Source: Acanthosepion pharaonis
Lineage: Eukaryota; Mollusca; Cephalopoda; Sepiida; Sepiidae
Direction of reading: 5' to 3'
Assembly (NCBI GenBank): GCA_903632075.3
Contig: CAHIKZ030002622.1
Coordinates: forward strand, 484,501-548,500
Length of the DNA stretch: 64,000 nucleotides
Position numbers and translations under genes: made by a program. The number at the start of each line of letters is the position of its first letter. Positions within the stretch are counted from its first letter, which is position 1. Shown one piece after another: positions 26,771 through 37,689 of the stretch. The notes beneath the pieces are model-generated. The model saw only the letters and a program-made list of their open reading frames with translations, was not told where the DNA came from and made no database searches.

Positions 26771-26866
<96 letters not shown>

Positions 26867-26963
26867 TAAATAGATAGATAATAGAGATTTGTATGTATAT
26901 ATATATATATATATATATATAGATAGATAGATAAATAGATAGATAACAGACAGATGTGTATGT

Positions 26964-27050
<87 letters not shown>

Positions 27051-27125
27051 TATATATATATATATACACACACACATACTCATGTATCTATCTATCTATC
27101 TATGTATATATATATATATATAAAA
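26636..27125. repeat. Composite TA/GATA/GT microsatellite cluster
   Basis: Almost 500 bp made only of (TA)n, (GT)n, (GATA)n and (GA)n blocks in repeated alternation: TA, then GT, TA, GATA, GT, TA, GA, GATA, TA, GATA, TA, GATA, TA, CA, GATA-complement, TA. Recurring joins such as GTGTGTATATATA suggest duplication of a compound block. Minus-strand open frames (Tyr-Ile-Ser runs) are artefacts. Confidence 0.95.
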
Positions 27126-27399
27126 TATATGAAATCCATAAGTGGTAAGAAGAATCCAAATAGGTTTTAATATAAAATATTAAAAAAGATAAATCCATGA
27201 AGAGAGCTCAATGTGTCAACATACAGAGCAATATGATATACATCAAAGGAAAACTCAATACATCATTTAAGAGTTCAGTAATAACTTATTTAAGATTCCA
27301 ATTTGGAAAATCTTGTTATCATCTGATTATACCAAGCTAATGGATAAATTTTTTTCCAGTCTGTGCTCTAAAAAACATTCCCTACCCATCTTTAGATTC

Positions 27400-28020
27400 T
27401 TTCACTCTGTCTCTCACAGATAAAATAATTGACTTGATAAAAATACTCTGCTGGAAAATACACTTTTACTTAAACCCTTCCAAAACACTACTCGACAAAA
27501 AAGAAAATTACGACTTAAAATCTGAAAAGACACCACCAAGCAACAAACTCCTAGACCCTTTTGAAGCAGATATTTTAAACTTAATTTAAAAAAATCATAC
27601 AACAAATGTCTACATAATGTGAATGAAGACAAAAACTATTATAAAATCTAAGGATATATGGGTTAGAGTTGATAAATCTAGGAATATTTATAAAATCAAA
27701 CCCTCTGACAATCACTACCTTATATCAAAGAAAATCACTAATATCTATAAACTAGACAATGTTAATGCTATTTCTATAATTAACAATGATGCTGTTAATT
27801 TAAGAAAAAATTCAATATCGATGCTAGAATGGTTCAAATCCACCTATGCTTATTTATTATTTAAAGACCATAAACTTAATTTCAATAACAATCAACAATC
27901 TTGATTAATCAATCCTTCCAAAACTGAACTAGGTTTAATTTCTAAAAAATATTAAAAAGAATTATCAACAAAATACAAGAATCTTCCTATAACAGTCCAT
28001 GGAAAGAAACTGACCAGGTT
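27400..28020 (+). pseudogene. Reverse-transcriptase-like retroelement relic
   Basis: The forward frames contain FLNPSKTLLDKKENYDLKS, KTPPSNKLLDPFEADILNL, KIKPSDNHYLISKKITNIYK, YLLFKDHKLNFNNN and, after stops, LINPSKTELGLISKK and SPWKETDQV. I recognise the order FLNP..., KDHKPNF and RLINPSKSE from the N-terminal and finger region of reverse transcriptases common in cnidarian and other invertebrate genomes; I cannot name the family securely. Breaks include a TAA near 27,586, TAA and TGA near 27,610, TGA at 27,902 and a +1 shift near 27,950. The palm motif is missing because the relic ends where the opposite-strand element begins. Confidence 0.6.
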
Positions 28021-29018
28021 GTTTTTGTTTGTAGCTTTTCTGTAAATGTCAAAATTAAGTTTGTTATTGTTTTTGTGTAATATGATATCTAGGAAGGGAA
28101 GGTAGTTGGTTTCAGTTTCAAAGGTGAAGTCTATTTGGAGGTAGAATGTTTTTGAATGGGTCACTTTCTAGAAACCCTAAAAATAGTCAAGCAAGAATGC
28201 TCCTGAGAGAAGATCCCATAGGTAAATCAAATTTTGGTCTGTAGAGTTGATTATCAAAAGAAGCATTGCTTGGTGATTAGCTGGCATATTTTTATGTTTT
28301 TATGTATAGGTAGAGGCAATTTAATCTTTGTTTTTGTTAGGTGTGTTTTTATAGATTTAGGCATTTCCCCATGGGGATGTTTGTGTATAGAGATTTTATG
28401 TCTAAACTAGTCATCTATTTGTTTTTAATGTTTATGCCTTTTAATTTGTTTAGGTCACCTGAATTTTTTATGTGTGATAAACTAATAATGCTTAGGAATG
28501 GGGTTAAGATCTTTCTTAGTGTGCTGGCTAGTTTATGTGGGGCACTGCCTATCTCTGATATGATAGGTCTCATTGATAGGTTTATGTGTTTTTGGTAATC
28601 CATATAATGTGGGTGTTTTGGGATGATCTTCATTAAGTTTTATCAAGGAGGTGTCTTCACATTTTAGTAGCTTTTTGATGTCGTTTGTTAATTTTTGTGT
28701 TTCTTTTTTAGCTTTGTTTTCATTTACATTTTCATAGATGTTGTTATCATTAATGAGGTCTCTCATTTTATGTTGGTAAATATGTTTATCCATGATTACA
28801 ATTTCCCTACCCTTATCAGATGTAGATAAAGATGTTTTCATTTTTAGCTCATTCTTTCAGGGCTTTTATGTATCTTTGAGGAAGTGTGGTGTCATTTGTT
28901 TTTTGTATGTAACTGTGATTAGGTCTTGAATGTAGCCTTTGGTAAAATCAGCGTCACTGTTGTGATGATTTTTAATTATGTAATCTGTGGTGTCATATTT
29001 TGGTATTCCAGTGGTTAT

Positions 29019-29020
<2 letters not shown>
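28021..29020 (-). pseudogene. Penelope-like retroelement relic
   Basis: Minus-strand reading, 5' to 3': NHHNSDADFTKGYIQDLI (about 28,970-28,915), STSDKGREIVIMDKHIYQHK, TLYGLPKTHKPIN (about 28,600), a frameshift, RPIISEIGSAPHKLASTL, SLYTNIPMGK, QLYRPKFDLPMGSSL, then a jump to FTFETETNYLPFLDIILHK and LNFDIYRKATNKN (about 28,040). DKG.AVIMD, YGLPKxHKP...RPI and LPFLD...YRK are hallmarks of the Penelope-like reverse transcriptase. The YxDD active-site segment between the PMGS and LPFLD blocks appears deleted. Multiple stops and shifts show it is dead. The GIY-YIG endonuclease is not seen. Confidence 0.75.
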
Positions 29021-29076
<56 letters not shown>

Positions 29077-29077
29077 T
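29019..29077. repeat. (GATA)n microsatellite
   Basis: About 14 GATA units, directly beside the 5' end of the Penelope relic. Confidence 0.95.
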
Positions 29078-29339
29078 TTATTTAAGTAAATGGTCTGTCT
29101 TTAATTAGACAGTATTAATTACATTTATTGGCCTGAATGTTCAAGACGTTTTGTAGAAAATATGCATTTTTGACTAGAATCAAACCTGTAACCCTTATGG
29201 CAACTGTCATAAAGCATGACATGCTGCTACCATTCAGCAACAGAGAAGCATCTGATTAGCAAAGTCCGAATTACTTTTTATAAATGAACAGACACATTCT
29301 CAAACATTCAGGCTGCTAAATGCAATATTGATTTCATAA

Positions 29340-29510
<171 letters not shown>

Positions 29511-29651
29511 AAGACAACGAGGGTGTTGAAAAAAAAATGGCTATTTTGTAGTGATTTTATAACATATTTACGTTATAAATTTTTTTAAAATAAATAATTA
29601 TAAATATATATAAATATGGATAGATAGATAGATAGACAGACAGATAGATAG

Positions 29652-29724
<73 letters not shown>

Positions 29725-29813
29725 TGTTTATACATATATATATATAGATAGATGTGTGTATACATATATACAGAGAGACACAGATGTGTATGTATATACA
29801 TATATATATAGAG

Positions 29814-29860
<47 letters not shown>

Positions 29861-29917
29861 TAGATAGATAGATGTATGTATATATATATGTGTATATAAA
29901 TAGCTGTGTGCATATCT

Positions 29918-29951
<34 letters not shown>

Positions 29952-30063
29952 GTATACATTCAACATCATCACTTGATAAGACACCAGAGGTGTTGAAACA
30001 AAATGATTTTTGTAGTGATTTTATAACATGTTTATGTTATAATTTTTAAATAAATAATTATAT
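29511..30063. repeat. Duplicated ~95-bp segment around a TA/GATA cluster
   Basis: 29,511-29,606 and 29,971-30,063 are homologous; both contain GGTGTTGAAA, TTTTGTAGTGATTTTATAAC and AAATAAATAATTATA. Between them lies a 340-bp compound microsatellite of (GATA)n, (TA)n and GTGTATA blocks. The pair may be two SINE or LINE tails, or a duplication created by microsatellite-mediated exchange. Confidence 0.7.
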
Positions 30064-30136
30064 TTGCTCTACTCTGTATTAAGCACTCTTTTAAGAATAG
30101 TGATTGCTGGTTATTGGAATTTATTCCGTATATACT

Positions 30137-30190
30137 AATCCTATATATATATATGTATATATATATATGTAGAGAGAGAGAGAGAGGTGT
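30137..30190. repeat. TA/GA microsatellite
   Basis: (TA)n interrupted by TG, followed by (GA)n. Confidence 0.85.
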
Positions 30191-30229
30191 ATATATGTTT
30201 TTATTGTTGTTGGTAGATCTTGTTGCCAA

Positions 30230-30890
30230 GTATTGTGGTGCACATTGACATTTCCTTATGTGTGAAATTAATCTTATGTCTGATCTAACTGCATGATAGG
30301 GTAGGAGGGTTCAGGCGATGGGGAGTTCTGTCTATTCTTTGGGCTCTCTTTATCTCTTCTATTTACTTTCTGGTGTTTTCAAAGGATATTGCTTTTTCAT
30401 GTATTATTCTTTTTTACAATTGGTCCTTTCAACAGCACCGTCTCCCAATTGACTGGATTGATTTCTGTCCTCAGCAAAGTATTTTTGAGCTGATCCTTGA
30501 ATCAATGACATGGGGCTCCAGATGACCTCTTGCTAGATGTGAACTTTGAGAAGAGAATTATTTTGGGTAGACGGATGTCTGACATTTGGGCAAGGTGACT
30601 ATAAAAGTCAGTGGCAAGTCATAATTGTTTCTAGGCTTCTGTACAGAGAAATTTATTGCTTTTGATCCAGTCATGCCACATGTTCTATAGGATTTGACAA
30701 AGTTTTATTTGATGGATTTGTTCAAGTTTGCAGATATCTCTTCAGCAGAGTACTCTGATCTTACAGGCATATAAGATACTCAAGTTTACAACAGCTTGAT
30801 ATACCATGAGCTTGATGGTTTTTGTTTCCCCTAGGATTGCCATGGACTCTTTTGAATAGCATCCTATTAACATGGCATTTAAATTTTTAA
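30230..30890 (-). pseudogene. LINE ORF2 C-terminal relic (LINE-D)
   Basis: The minus strand reads MVYQAVVNLSILYACKI, ICKLEQIHQIKLCQIL, MWHDWIKSN, then LAQMSDIRLPKIILFSK, SSKRSSGAPCH, FKDQLKNTLLRTEINP and VNWET. The order of LEQ.HQ..LRQIL, MSD.RLPK.I..S, GAP..R.KD.LK..L and INP..WE matches the conserved tail downstream of the reverse transcriptase in many invertebrate LINE ORF2 proteins. Several stops and one or more shifts break it. The reverse-transcriptase core itself is not present. Confidence 0.7.
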
Positions 30891-30924
30891 AGATTAAGCT
30901 AGACTAGAAAACAAAAATCCAGTT

Positions 30925-31145
30925 AAATTGGCTAGATGTAACTGTAAGTTCTATGCTAACAGTTTCTTCACTTGCACTTCTCACTTGTGGAACTATCTTC
31001 TACCTAAATACTTTCCAGCCAACCTTGATCTTCAAAAATTTTAATGCAATGTCAGTCATTATCTACTGTCATCTTGATTACTCTTCTATTATTCCTGCTT
31101 CCTTTTTTTTAATCATTCCACCCCCCAAAAATGAATGACACTAGT
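30925..31145 (+). pseudogene. LINE-A 3' end, plus strand
   Basis: Contains GCTAGATGTAACTGTAAGTT, then a frame with ANSFFTCTSHLWNYLLP, then TTAATGCAATGTCAGTCATT. LINE-A is my name for a family whose ORF ends in a block like HFTVEIARCN...SLWNSLP...LKCNVN. This copy keeps only the last ~60 codons. Confidence 0.72.
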
Positions 31146-31475
31146 ATGCAGGGAGTTATAGGCAGTGAAAGTGAGAGAAAAGAGTGATTGTAGGGGGGGG
31201 GAGTGGGTTTCAGTAAGATAGAAGATGGTAACTGACATTGCATTTAAATTTTTCAAGATTGTAGTTTTCATGGAAACAAGTAAGCAGAAGAGAGTTCCAC
31301 AGGCAGGAAGTGCAAGAAACATAACTGTTGGAGTAGAAGTAGTGGTTGCATTTAGCTATTTCAACAGTAAAATGGTGGGACCTCAATGCCAATAATAATG
31401 TTTCTCTTATTCTTTTTCAGTTACCCCTTGTGTCTTAGTGGCTTACTGTCTTACATGGGATGAATTTGATTAAAA
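31146..31475 (-). pseudogene. LINE-A 3' end, minus strand
   Basis: The minus strand (31,392 to 31,210) reads ALRSHHFTVEIAKCNHYFYS, then SCTSCLWNSLLLTCF and YNLEKFKCNVS. It faces the plus-strand copy just upstream, forming an inverted pair. The bases at 31,400-31,475 (CCTTGTGTCTTAGTGGCTTA) resemble the plus-strand 3' tail of the same family seen at 40,080-40,130, so a third short piece may be present. Confidence 0.72.
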
Positions 31476-31559
31476 AATATTCTCATAGTTTCTCATGTGG
31501 GTTTACTATTTCAATCCCCCACTCCTGACACACACATGCTATCTCAAATAATCCTTCTA

Positions 31560-32225
31560 ATTGAAGATTTAATGGCAATAAGAAAATAACTACCATTTAA
31601 AATTTATCTAGAGAGACAATCACCATTAGTACTTTACAGACAAAAAAAACACCATTTGTAATTTGTCAAGAGATAATTCCTATTGTTAATTTATCTAGAA
31701 AGACAATTACTATCTTTAATTACTTAGAGAGAGATAATATTCTTAATTCCTCTAGAGAGATAATTTTTATACATCTAGAGAGAATATCTTTAATCCACCT
31801 ACAGAGACAATATCTTCAATACATCTAGGAATACAATATCTTTAATTCCTCTGGAGTGACAATATCTTTAATACATCTATAAAGATAATATCTTTAATAC
31901 ATTTAGAAAGACTATTTTAATAAATCTAGAAAGACAATATGTTTAATTCATCCAGTGAAACTATTTTTAACTCATCCAGAGAAACAATATATTTAATTCA
32001 TCTAGAGAGACTATCTTTATACATCTTGAGAGACTATTTTTCATTCATCAAGAGAGACAATATTTTTTATTCATCCAGAGAGACAATATCTTTTATTCAT
32101 CTAGACAGGCAATATCTTTAATACATCTTGAGAGACTATTTTTAATTCATCCAGAAAGTCTATTTTTTATTTATCCAGAGAGACAATATTTTTAATTAAT
32201 CTAGAACGACAATATAATCCATTTT
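31560..32225. repeat. Degenerate 24-26-bp minisatellite
   Basis: Irregular tandem copies of a unit close to AATATCTTTAATTCATCTAG followed by AGAGAC. Copies vary between TCATCTAG, TCATCCAG and ACATCTTG, and in length from 23 to 27 bases. The clearest stretch is 31,940-32,210. A 60-codon open frame across it (IHLERLSL type) is a by-product. Confidence 0.85.
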
Positions 32226-32343
32226 TAAGATCTGAAAAAAAATCAGTCTCCAGTGTATCAGACTAACTCATTCAAATTGGTCATATTTCCTTAAAATCTT
32301 CTCACATAAAATAAGATTGAATAGAAAATTAATTTTATGAAAA

Positions 32344-33116
32344 TACTAGCAGCATGGCCTGGCGTTGCCTGTGCTTCATTCAAAAATCAGATGACTCATA
32401 CAGCAATCGCTATCACTTGACTTAAAATATTTTTGCCCTTCCTTGTCTTTAAAGGAGTGCCCTTTGCCGTGCTGATGTTGCTACATGCCTTATTTCTTGC
32501 CTATCTCACACTGCGGTTTTTTTCTAAGCTCTATACTAAACATTAAATCTGTTACAAAAAAAGAACTAAACAAAATGAACACAAAACGATCAGCTTTAAA
32601 AAAGGACTCGTAACGGGAAAAGCCAAATGAAAAAAGAATGTTAACAACAAATACTTTTTCACACCCAACCCAGTTCTGTGGAATCAGAATCAACGTTGAG
32701 TTTAAGCAAGCGAATGAGCCAATTGGAGTAAAGTGCCATGCAGATTTAAATTTTTCCCACTTGTGACAAATGCAGCTATCAATTTTTTTTGCATGCTATC
32801 ATGCTAGTAAACATTCATGTCAGTCAGCTGTTGGCTCTCATGCTGGCCAATAGAATCTTCCTGCCTATTCGTGGCAGCCAGCTATAGGCTCTCACTCTGG
32901 CCAGTACAAAATGGCTGCAAACTACATGAAAACTGCCGTAGAAGCATGAAAAAATTGATTATTTCCACTATTGATGGAAGTTGGGAAATGCAAAGTTGGT
33001 CTTGGCCTTCCCGCTAACTTGCAGCATGTGCATGTAAATTTTGGTGCAAATCTGTTGAAAATTGCAGCCATGCATTTGTTACACACACACATCCTGCCTT
33101 TTATAGATAGAGATTA
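32344..33116. repeat. Dispersed repeat R1, copy 1
   Basis: A ~770-bp sequence that recurs at 42,381-43,172 with high similarity from ACTAGCAGCATGGCCTGGC at one end to ACACATCCTGCCTTTT at the other. It ends in (AC)n and TATAGATAGAG. Both copies keep a minus-strand open frame of about 60 codons (PQNWVGCEKVFVVNILFSF), which I do not recognise. The opening motif resembles a widespread repeat in invertebrate genomes, but I cannot assign a class. Confidence 0.8.
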
Positions 33117-34529
33117 CAAAATACAACTAATAAAACAATAAGATTGACTGGTGAATTTTTGCTGCTAAGTAGCAATAAAATTAATTGAATTAGAAAAAGT
33201 ACTTTAACTTACTTCAAGATCATTTGCTCAAAGAGATTTGTAAAGTTAAATTCCTTTTTTGAATGGTATCTTTCATCAGTTTAGTAAATCCTTTTTGAAA
33301 CCCTGCAACAGAGAAACATGAAAAATAATCTTTAGGCAATTTCCAAACATATGACTGATCACATAATAAAAATCTCAGACATGTTATTGGTTAGATAATT
33401 CAAAGAAAATGTTTCCAAAACAAACAAGCTAGAATAAGAGAACTTCAAATGATTATTATACAATATTCTTATACAGAATGTAGTTAATAACATGGAGGAG
33501 TACTGTAAAAACAAAGAAAAATAAACCCAACTTTTTTTTTTCAACATTTTGTGTCATTCATATCAAATGCTTCATATACAGAGTGTCTCGTTTCCTTCTA
33601 GCCTAGGCTTAATGATATTATTTGTTTTCCTCTCAGGCCAACTTTCCTCTCCTGCATTTAAGCTATTGAAAGCACCTGGATTTCAAGGTAAAAAGCGGGA
33701 AACAAATTCTATTACTGACACCAGAAGTGACTTTAAATTAAAAAAAAAATATTATTTCAATAAGAACTTTTGTAACGAGAAAGTAATGAAGAAAGAGAAT
33801 CATGGAGTTGGGAGTAGTAACAAAAATAAGGCAAACAGAAAATGCTTTGGACATAGTGAAACAGAAACACTTTATTCTCACTTGATTTGATTTCAACTAT
33901 CAGCTGTTGTAAATCTTTACAACTGAACATGAAACAGCTGCCTTACATTGAACTCATTACTTCTGTCTTATGCCTGGACATAAGGAGAAAAAAGGAAAGT
34001 AAAAAAAAAAAAAGATAGATATTTTCCATCAGACAATTTCCAACAGCATTTCAATTTATATCCTAATTAGCTAACTAACTATAGTCATTACTAACTTCTT
34101 TTAAAGTGGCAGATTATCTTTTAAGAGGCACAAAGTGGAAGATCTTTACACTGAATAAAAAATTAACAAAAGATTTTTTTAACTTGAGTAAATAAGGTCA
34201 CACAGCTTTAAAATCTCATTCTGATTAAGGCCTAAACCATTAACTAATAAGGTTAACCATTAAGTAAATTAAGCCTATGCATAGGTCACCAAAAAAGAAA
34301 GAGATACCAAAGGTAGTATGACTTGCATTGGCCAGATCATATTTTTGATAAGATAATTTTTTAAATACCAGTCATGATTCTCCATGATTTCATTCTATTC
34401 GATATCTGTAAATTGCCCTGACCTCTTAACAAAAAACAGTCAATTGGATTCTGACTGCCTTCTTCACAATTTTGAATTTAGAGTAGTCTTTTTTTGAGAC
34501 TACCTCTCAATCAAAACTAGAGAGATCAG
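33117..34529. other. Unassigned stretch with one weak exon candidate
   Basis: AT-rich sequence without a recognised mobile element. The only exon-like signal is at 33,637-33,687, listed separately. Confidence 0.5.
33637..33687 (+). other. Exon-like 51-bp segment (weak)
   Basis: A good polypyrimidine acceptor (TTTGTTTTCCTCTCAG, ending 33,636) precedes 51 bp that end at CAAG followed by GTAAAA. Only one frame through the segment is open (QLSSPAFKLLKAPGFQ), and with that frame both splice junctions would be phase 1. No other exon of a gene is recognised nearby and chance matches of this quality are common, so this is a low-confidence note. Confidence 0.15.
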
Positions 34530-34910
34530 TCTACTCTACTATTTAATCCATAGAAGGATACTGAAAATTCCATTGAAGGAGCGAGTAAGCAACAAGGAAG
34601 ACTTAAAGAAAATGGCAACAGAAAGAACATTTATACTTACAATAGTTAAAATCTTTTGAACACATAACGAATAGTAGGACTTGGAAAATTTAACCTTCAT
34701 TGGGCATATTGAGGGTTAAGATAGATAGGGGAAGGAAATGAGCCATTAATTGATTAATTTGTGTGAATGGATAGTGGAACTGGGGCAGGAGGCATAGAAA
34801 GAGAGAAAACTGGTAGGAAGTTGTGGAGAGCCATGATTGCTCATGTCTTGAAGAGCCGCAACACATAGAAGATGTGCAAAAGCAACCCTGATGCCTGTGA
34901 TTGAACATAA
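34530..34910 (+). pseudogene. LINE-B C-terminal unit 1
   Basis: Forward reading includes a form of FYRRILRI.W, then KEDLKKMATERTF and a tail ending near CATGTCTTGAAGAGCC. It is the first of four related copies of the end of a LINE ORF2. Stops and shifts are frequent. Confidence 0.7.
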
Positions 34911-35408
34911 TGCCATATGTTGATTTTGTAGGAAGTCCATCTGCTTATATGGCAGTGAATGCTGGACAATCTCCCTATAAATGAGGAGAAAACTGAAACA
35001 TCAGAAATGTGGTTCTACAGAAGGATACTGAGAATTCCATGGGTGGAGTGAGTAAGCAAGAAGGAAATCTTAAAGAAAATGGTAACAGAAAGAATACTTC
35101 TACTCAGAATCAGAAAAAGATGGTTGAAATTCCTTTGACACATAATGAGAATGGAGTACTTGAAAAACTTAACCCTCATGGGACATATTATGGGCAATAG
35201 AGATTAAGGACGACAGTAAGCCATTAATTCATTAACTTGTGTGAATGGATGGTGGAACTAGGGGTAGGAACCATAGAAAGAGAGAAAACTTGTGCTAAGA
35301 GCCACAAGGGGTAAGAAGTTGTGGAGAGCCATGATTGCCCATGTCTTGAAGAGCCGAGGCACATAGAAGATGTGCAAAAGCAATCCAGGTGCCTGAGATT
35401 GAACATAA
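34911..35408 (+). pseudogene. LINE-B C-terminal unit 2
   Basis: Begins TGCCATATGTTGATTTTGTA, the same word that starts unit 3 exactly 498 bp later. It encodes pieces of CLYGSECWTIS, EMWFYRRILRIPWVE and a damaged RKRQLKFLGH-like block. Such CLYGSE.W and FYRRML.I.W blocks are typical of the region downstream of the reverse transcriptase in many animal LINEs. Confidence 0.72.
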
Positions 35409-35905
35409 TGCCATATGTTGATTTTGTAGGAAGTTCATTTGCTTATATGGCAGTGAATGCTGGACAATCTCCCCATAGATAAGAAGAAAACTGAGATATC
35501 AGAAATGTTGTTCTACAGAAGGATATTGAGAATTCCATGGACTGAGCCAGTAAACAAGAAGGAAATCTTAAAGAAAATGGTAACAGAAAGAACACTTCTC
35601 TTCAGAATCTGGGAAAGGCAGTTGAAATTCCATGGACACACAATGAGCAAGGAGGATTTTGAAAACTTAACCCTCATGGGGCATATTATGGGCAGTAGAG
35701 ATTTGAGAAGACAGCAAGCCATTAATTGATTAATTTGTGTGAATAGATGAGGGAACTGGAGGCAGAAGCATTAGCAAACGGAGAAAAATTGCTAAGAGCT
35801 ACACAAGATAGGAAATTTTAGAGAGCCATTCTTGCCTATATCCTGAAGGGATGTGGCACATAGAAGATTAGAATAATCCAGATCTTATACTGATAGCAAA
35901 CAACC
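35409..35905 (+). pseudogene. LINE-B C-terminal unit 3
   Basis: The best-preserved unit. 35,457-35,729 is open for about 90 codons and reads EMLFYRRILRIPWTEPVNKK, KMVTERTLLFRIWERQLKFH, GHTMSKEDFENLTLMGHI and SRDLRRQQAIN. It is followed by the same damaged tail as units 1 and 2. Confidence 0.78.
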
Positions 35906-36110
35906 TGCATAATGATAAAAAATAAATACACAAAAATAGAAACAAGTGTAAGACAAGGATGTGTCTTCTCACCAGACTTATTCAACCTTTACACTGAGGT
36001 GATCTTGAAAGAACTGGAACTTCTACCATTATTGGCAACTAACTGTCTTAACAATATAAGATATGCAGATGACACAGTGTTGATAGCAGATAGAGAAAAA
36101 ATAACAGGGA
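35906..36110 (+). pseudogene. LINE-B reverse-transcriptase core fragment with YADD
   Basis: Forward frame: TKIETSVRQGCVFSPDLFNL, then YTEVILKELELLPLL, then NNIRYADDTVLIADREK. RQGC.LSP.LFN and YADD (TATGCAGATGAC at 36,062-36,073) are reverse-transcriptase motifs, and YADD is the catalytic loop. The frame is open across this piece, but ~70 codons upstream and the link to the C-terminal region are missing: it jumps straight to unit 4 at 36,113. Confidence 0.85.
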
Positions 36111-36395
36111 ATCCTTAAAGAAAATGGCAACAGAAAGAACACTTATAGTCAGAATCAGAAAGAGAATCAGAAAGCCGAAAATTCTTTGGCACATAATGAG
36201 GAAAAAGGACTTAGAAAACTTAACACTCATGGGGCATGTTGAAAGCAATACAGCCATTTACTTGATGAGCCTGTGTAAATAATTTGTGGAATAAGGTTGA
36301 GCCTTATCAAAGAGAGAAAAACTGCAAAAATCCACATGAGAGAGGAAGTCTTGAAGATCTATGATCATTTATGTCCTGAAGATACGTGGCACATA
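36111..36395 (+). pseudogene. LINE-B C-terminal unit 4 (truncated)
   Basis: Starts at CTTAAAGAAAATGGCAACAG and repeats the ERTL..RIRKR and HIMRKKDLENLTLMGHVES blocks of the previous units, with damage. It lacks the CLYGSECW and FYRRIL parts. Confidence 0.7.
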
Positions 36396-36890
36396 GAAGA
36401 TTCATCTCCTTATTTTTGTTACTAATTTTTGGCAAAGGTTTAAACAAATAAAACTATTTATTTCTTTAAAGGATAGGTTGTCCAATTAAAAAAATAGCTT
36501 CAAGTATATTCCTGAACATCTGAAATTGTCCCTGTTTAAACTTCTGTATCTCAGGGCATACTTTTTGCTGGACTAATGAAACATGTATCTGGTCTGGTGC
36601 TTCTGCTATATATTTATAGATTTTACCTTTACCCCACCAAATTCTTTCTAGAATTGTTCCCCCTCCCACTGCATTTTTTTGAGGGTGCAAAAACATGTAC
36701 ACCTACTGTTTTAAAATTGTTAGATATTTCTTTGTATTGTGCATATAGATTTTATTTTTTGAATAGTAATAAAATAATGGATGAATAATATTTTGATGTA
36801 ATGCAGTATATAATGCATTATGTTTTGGATGCATGTTTTGACGTTGAAAGCAAAAAAATTGAAATACAAAACAAAAAATAAATACATTAA
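36396..36890. other. Stretch with no recognised gene
   Basis: A ~78-codon minus-strand open frame (36,702-36,466, with KGKIYKYIAEAPDQIHVSLV) has no family I recognise and no supporting signal. Confidence 0.4.
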
Positions 36891-37429
36891 CAATTTAACA
36901 TAATTTAACTTTTATTACTCCTTGTGTCGTTCTGGGGTGAAATAAGAAACAAAATGGCTAACAAAGCTTTCATTTTGTCAAAAAAGTGATATGCTTCCAC
37001 GTGTTTATACACGAGAAGTCACCAGTATTTGTTTGCTCTTTCTTTCATCTCACTAGCATATTTATTTGTCTTGCTGACAAATAAAATTATTTTTTTGTTT
37101 TTTATAAATAGACAAAATAATTCACCTCCAGAAAGGCTATCAGGTACATCCATGGGACCAGTACCTTTCATGAAATTATTCAGCCATGTATGATAGTAGC
37201 CCCTTGGCACCTAGTGGTCATCATAGCTTTCCTCCCTATCATTAGCATCATTATCATTTCTCTCTCTGATCACTTCACCATCAATATCTGCTTGAGTAAA
37301 GTTTTCAAAATCATCATTGGGGTCCAAATCAAGGAAAAACTCCTGAATAAAGTCTTTGTAGGATGTTGATTTTTGTTTACAAAAAATTGTGACAAAATTA
37401 AAATGAGTTTCATTGATGTTACACCTCAT
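36891..37429 (-). pseudogene. piggyBac-like transposase relic (N-terminal part)
   Basis: One minus-strand frame runs from 37,429 to 37,019 with a single internal TAG (37,211-37,213). It begins with an acidic segment (FLDLDPNDDFENFTQADIDG, then ERNDNDANDREESYDDH) and continues MDVPDSLSGGELFCLFI and FVSKTNKYASEMKERANKYW. After the next stop, HVEAYHFFDKMKALLAILFL follows. An acidic N-terminus, a LF..ELF..I...TN.YA block and an IKA.L.IL.L block in that order are characteristic of piggyBac-type (DDE_Tnp_1_7) transposases. The catalytic core downstream is absent, so this is a truncated relic. Confidence 0.62.
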
Positions 37430-37689
37430 GTAGAGTGTAGAAGAATTTAAAATGGCATCAGAAAATGGAAATTTAGCCTTGTGCCAAAGCAGCAGTAGGC
37501 TATTTTCAGTTTAAAATACTGGAAATAACAGTTGGCAACTGTTTATTTATAGCAACCCTCTTAAGACAACAGAATATACCTAGTGCAGCAAAGGGAGAGA
37601 ATTCTATGGTGACAATTTTCGCCTCCAGCGAGATAAAGGCTAAATAATATCCAAAGAAGAATTGACAATGTTCCCAACATGGCATCTTG

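Noticed and set aside
26531..27083. Long minus-strand frames rich in Tyr, Ile, Ser and His
   Set aside because: They are translations of (TA)n, (GATA)n and (GT)n; the three overlapping frames on the same strand are all open for the same reason.
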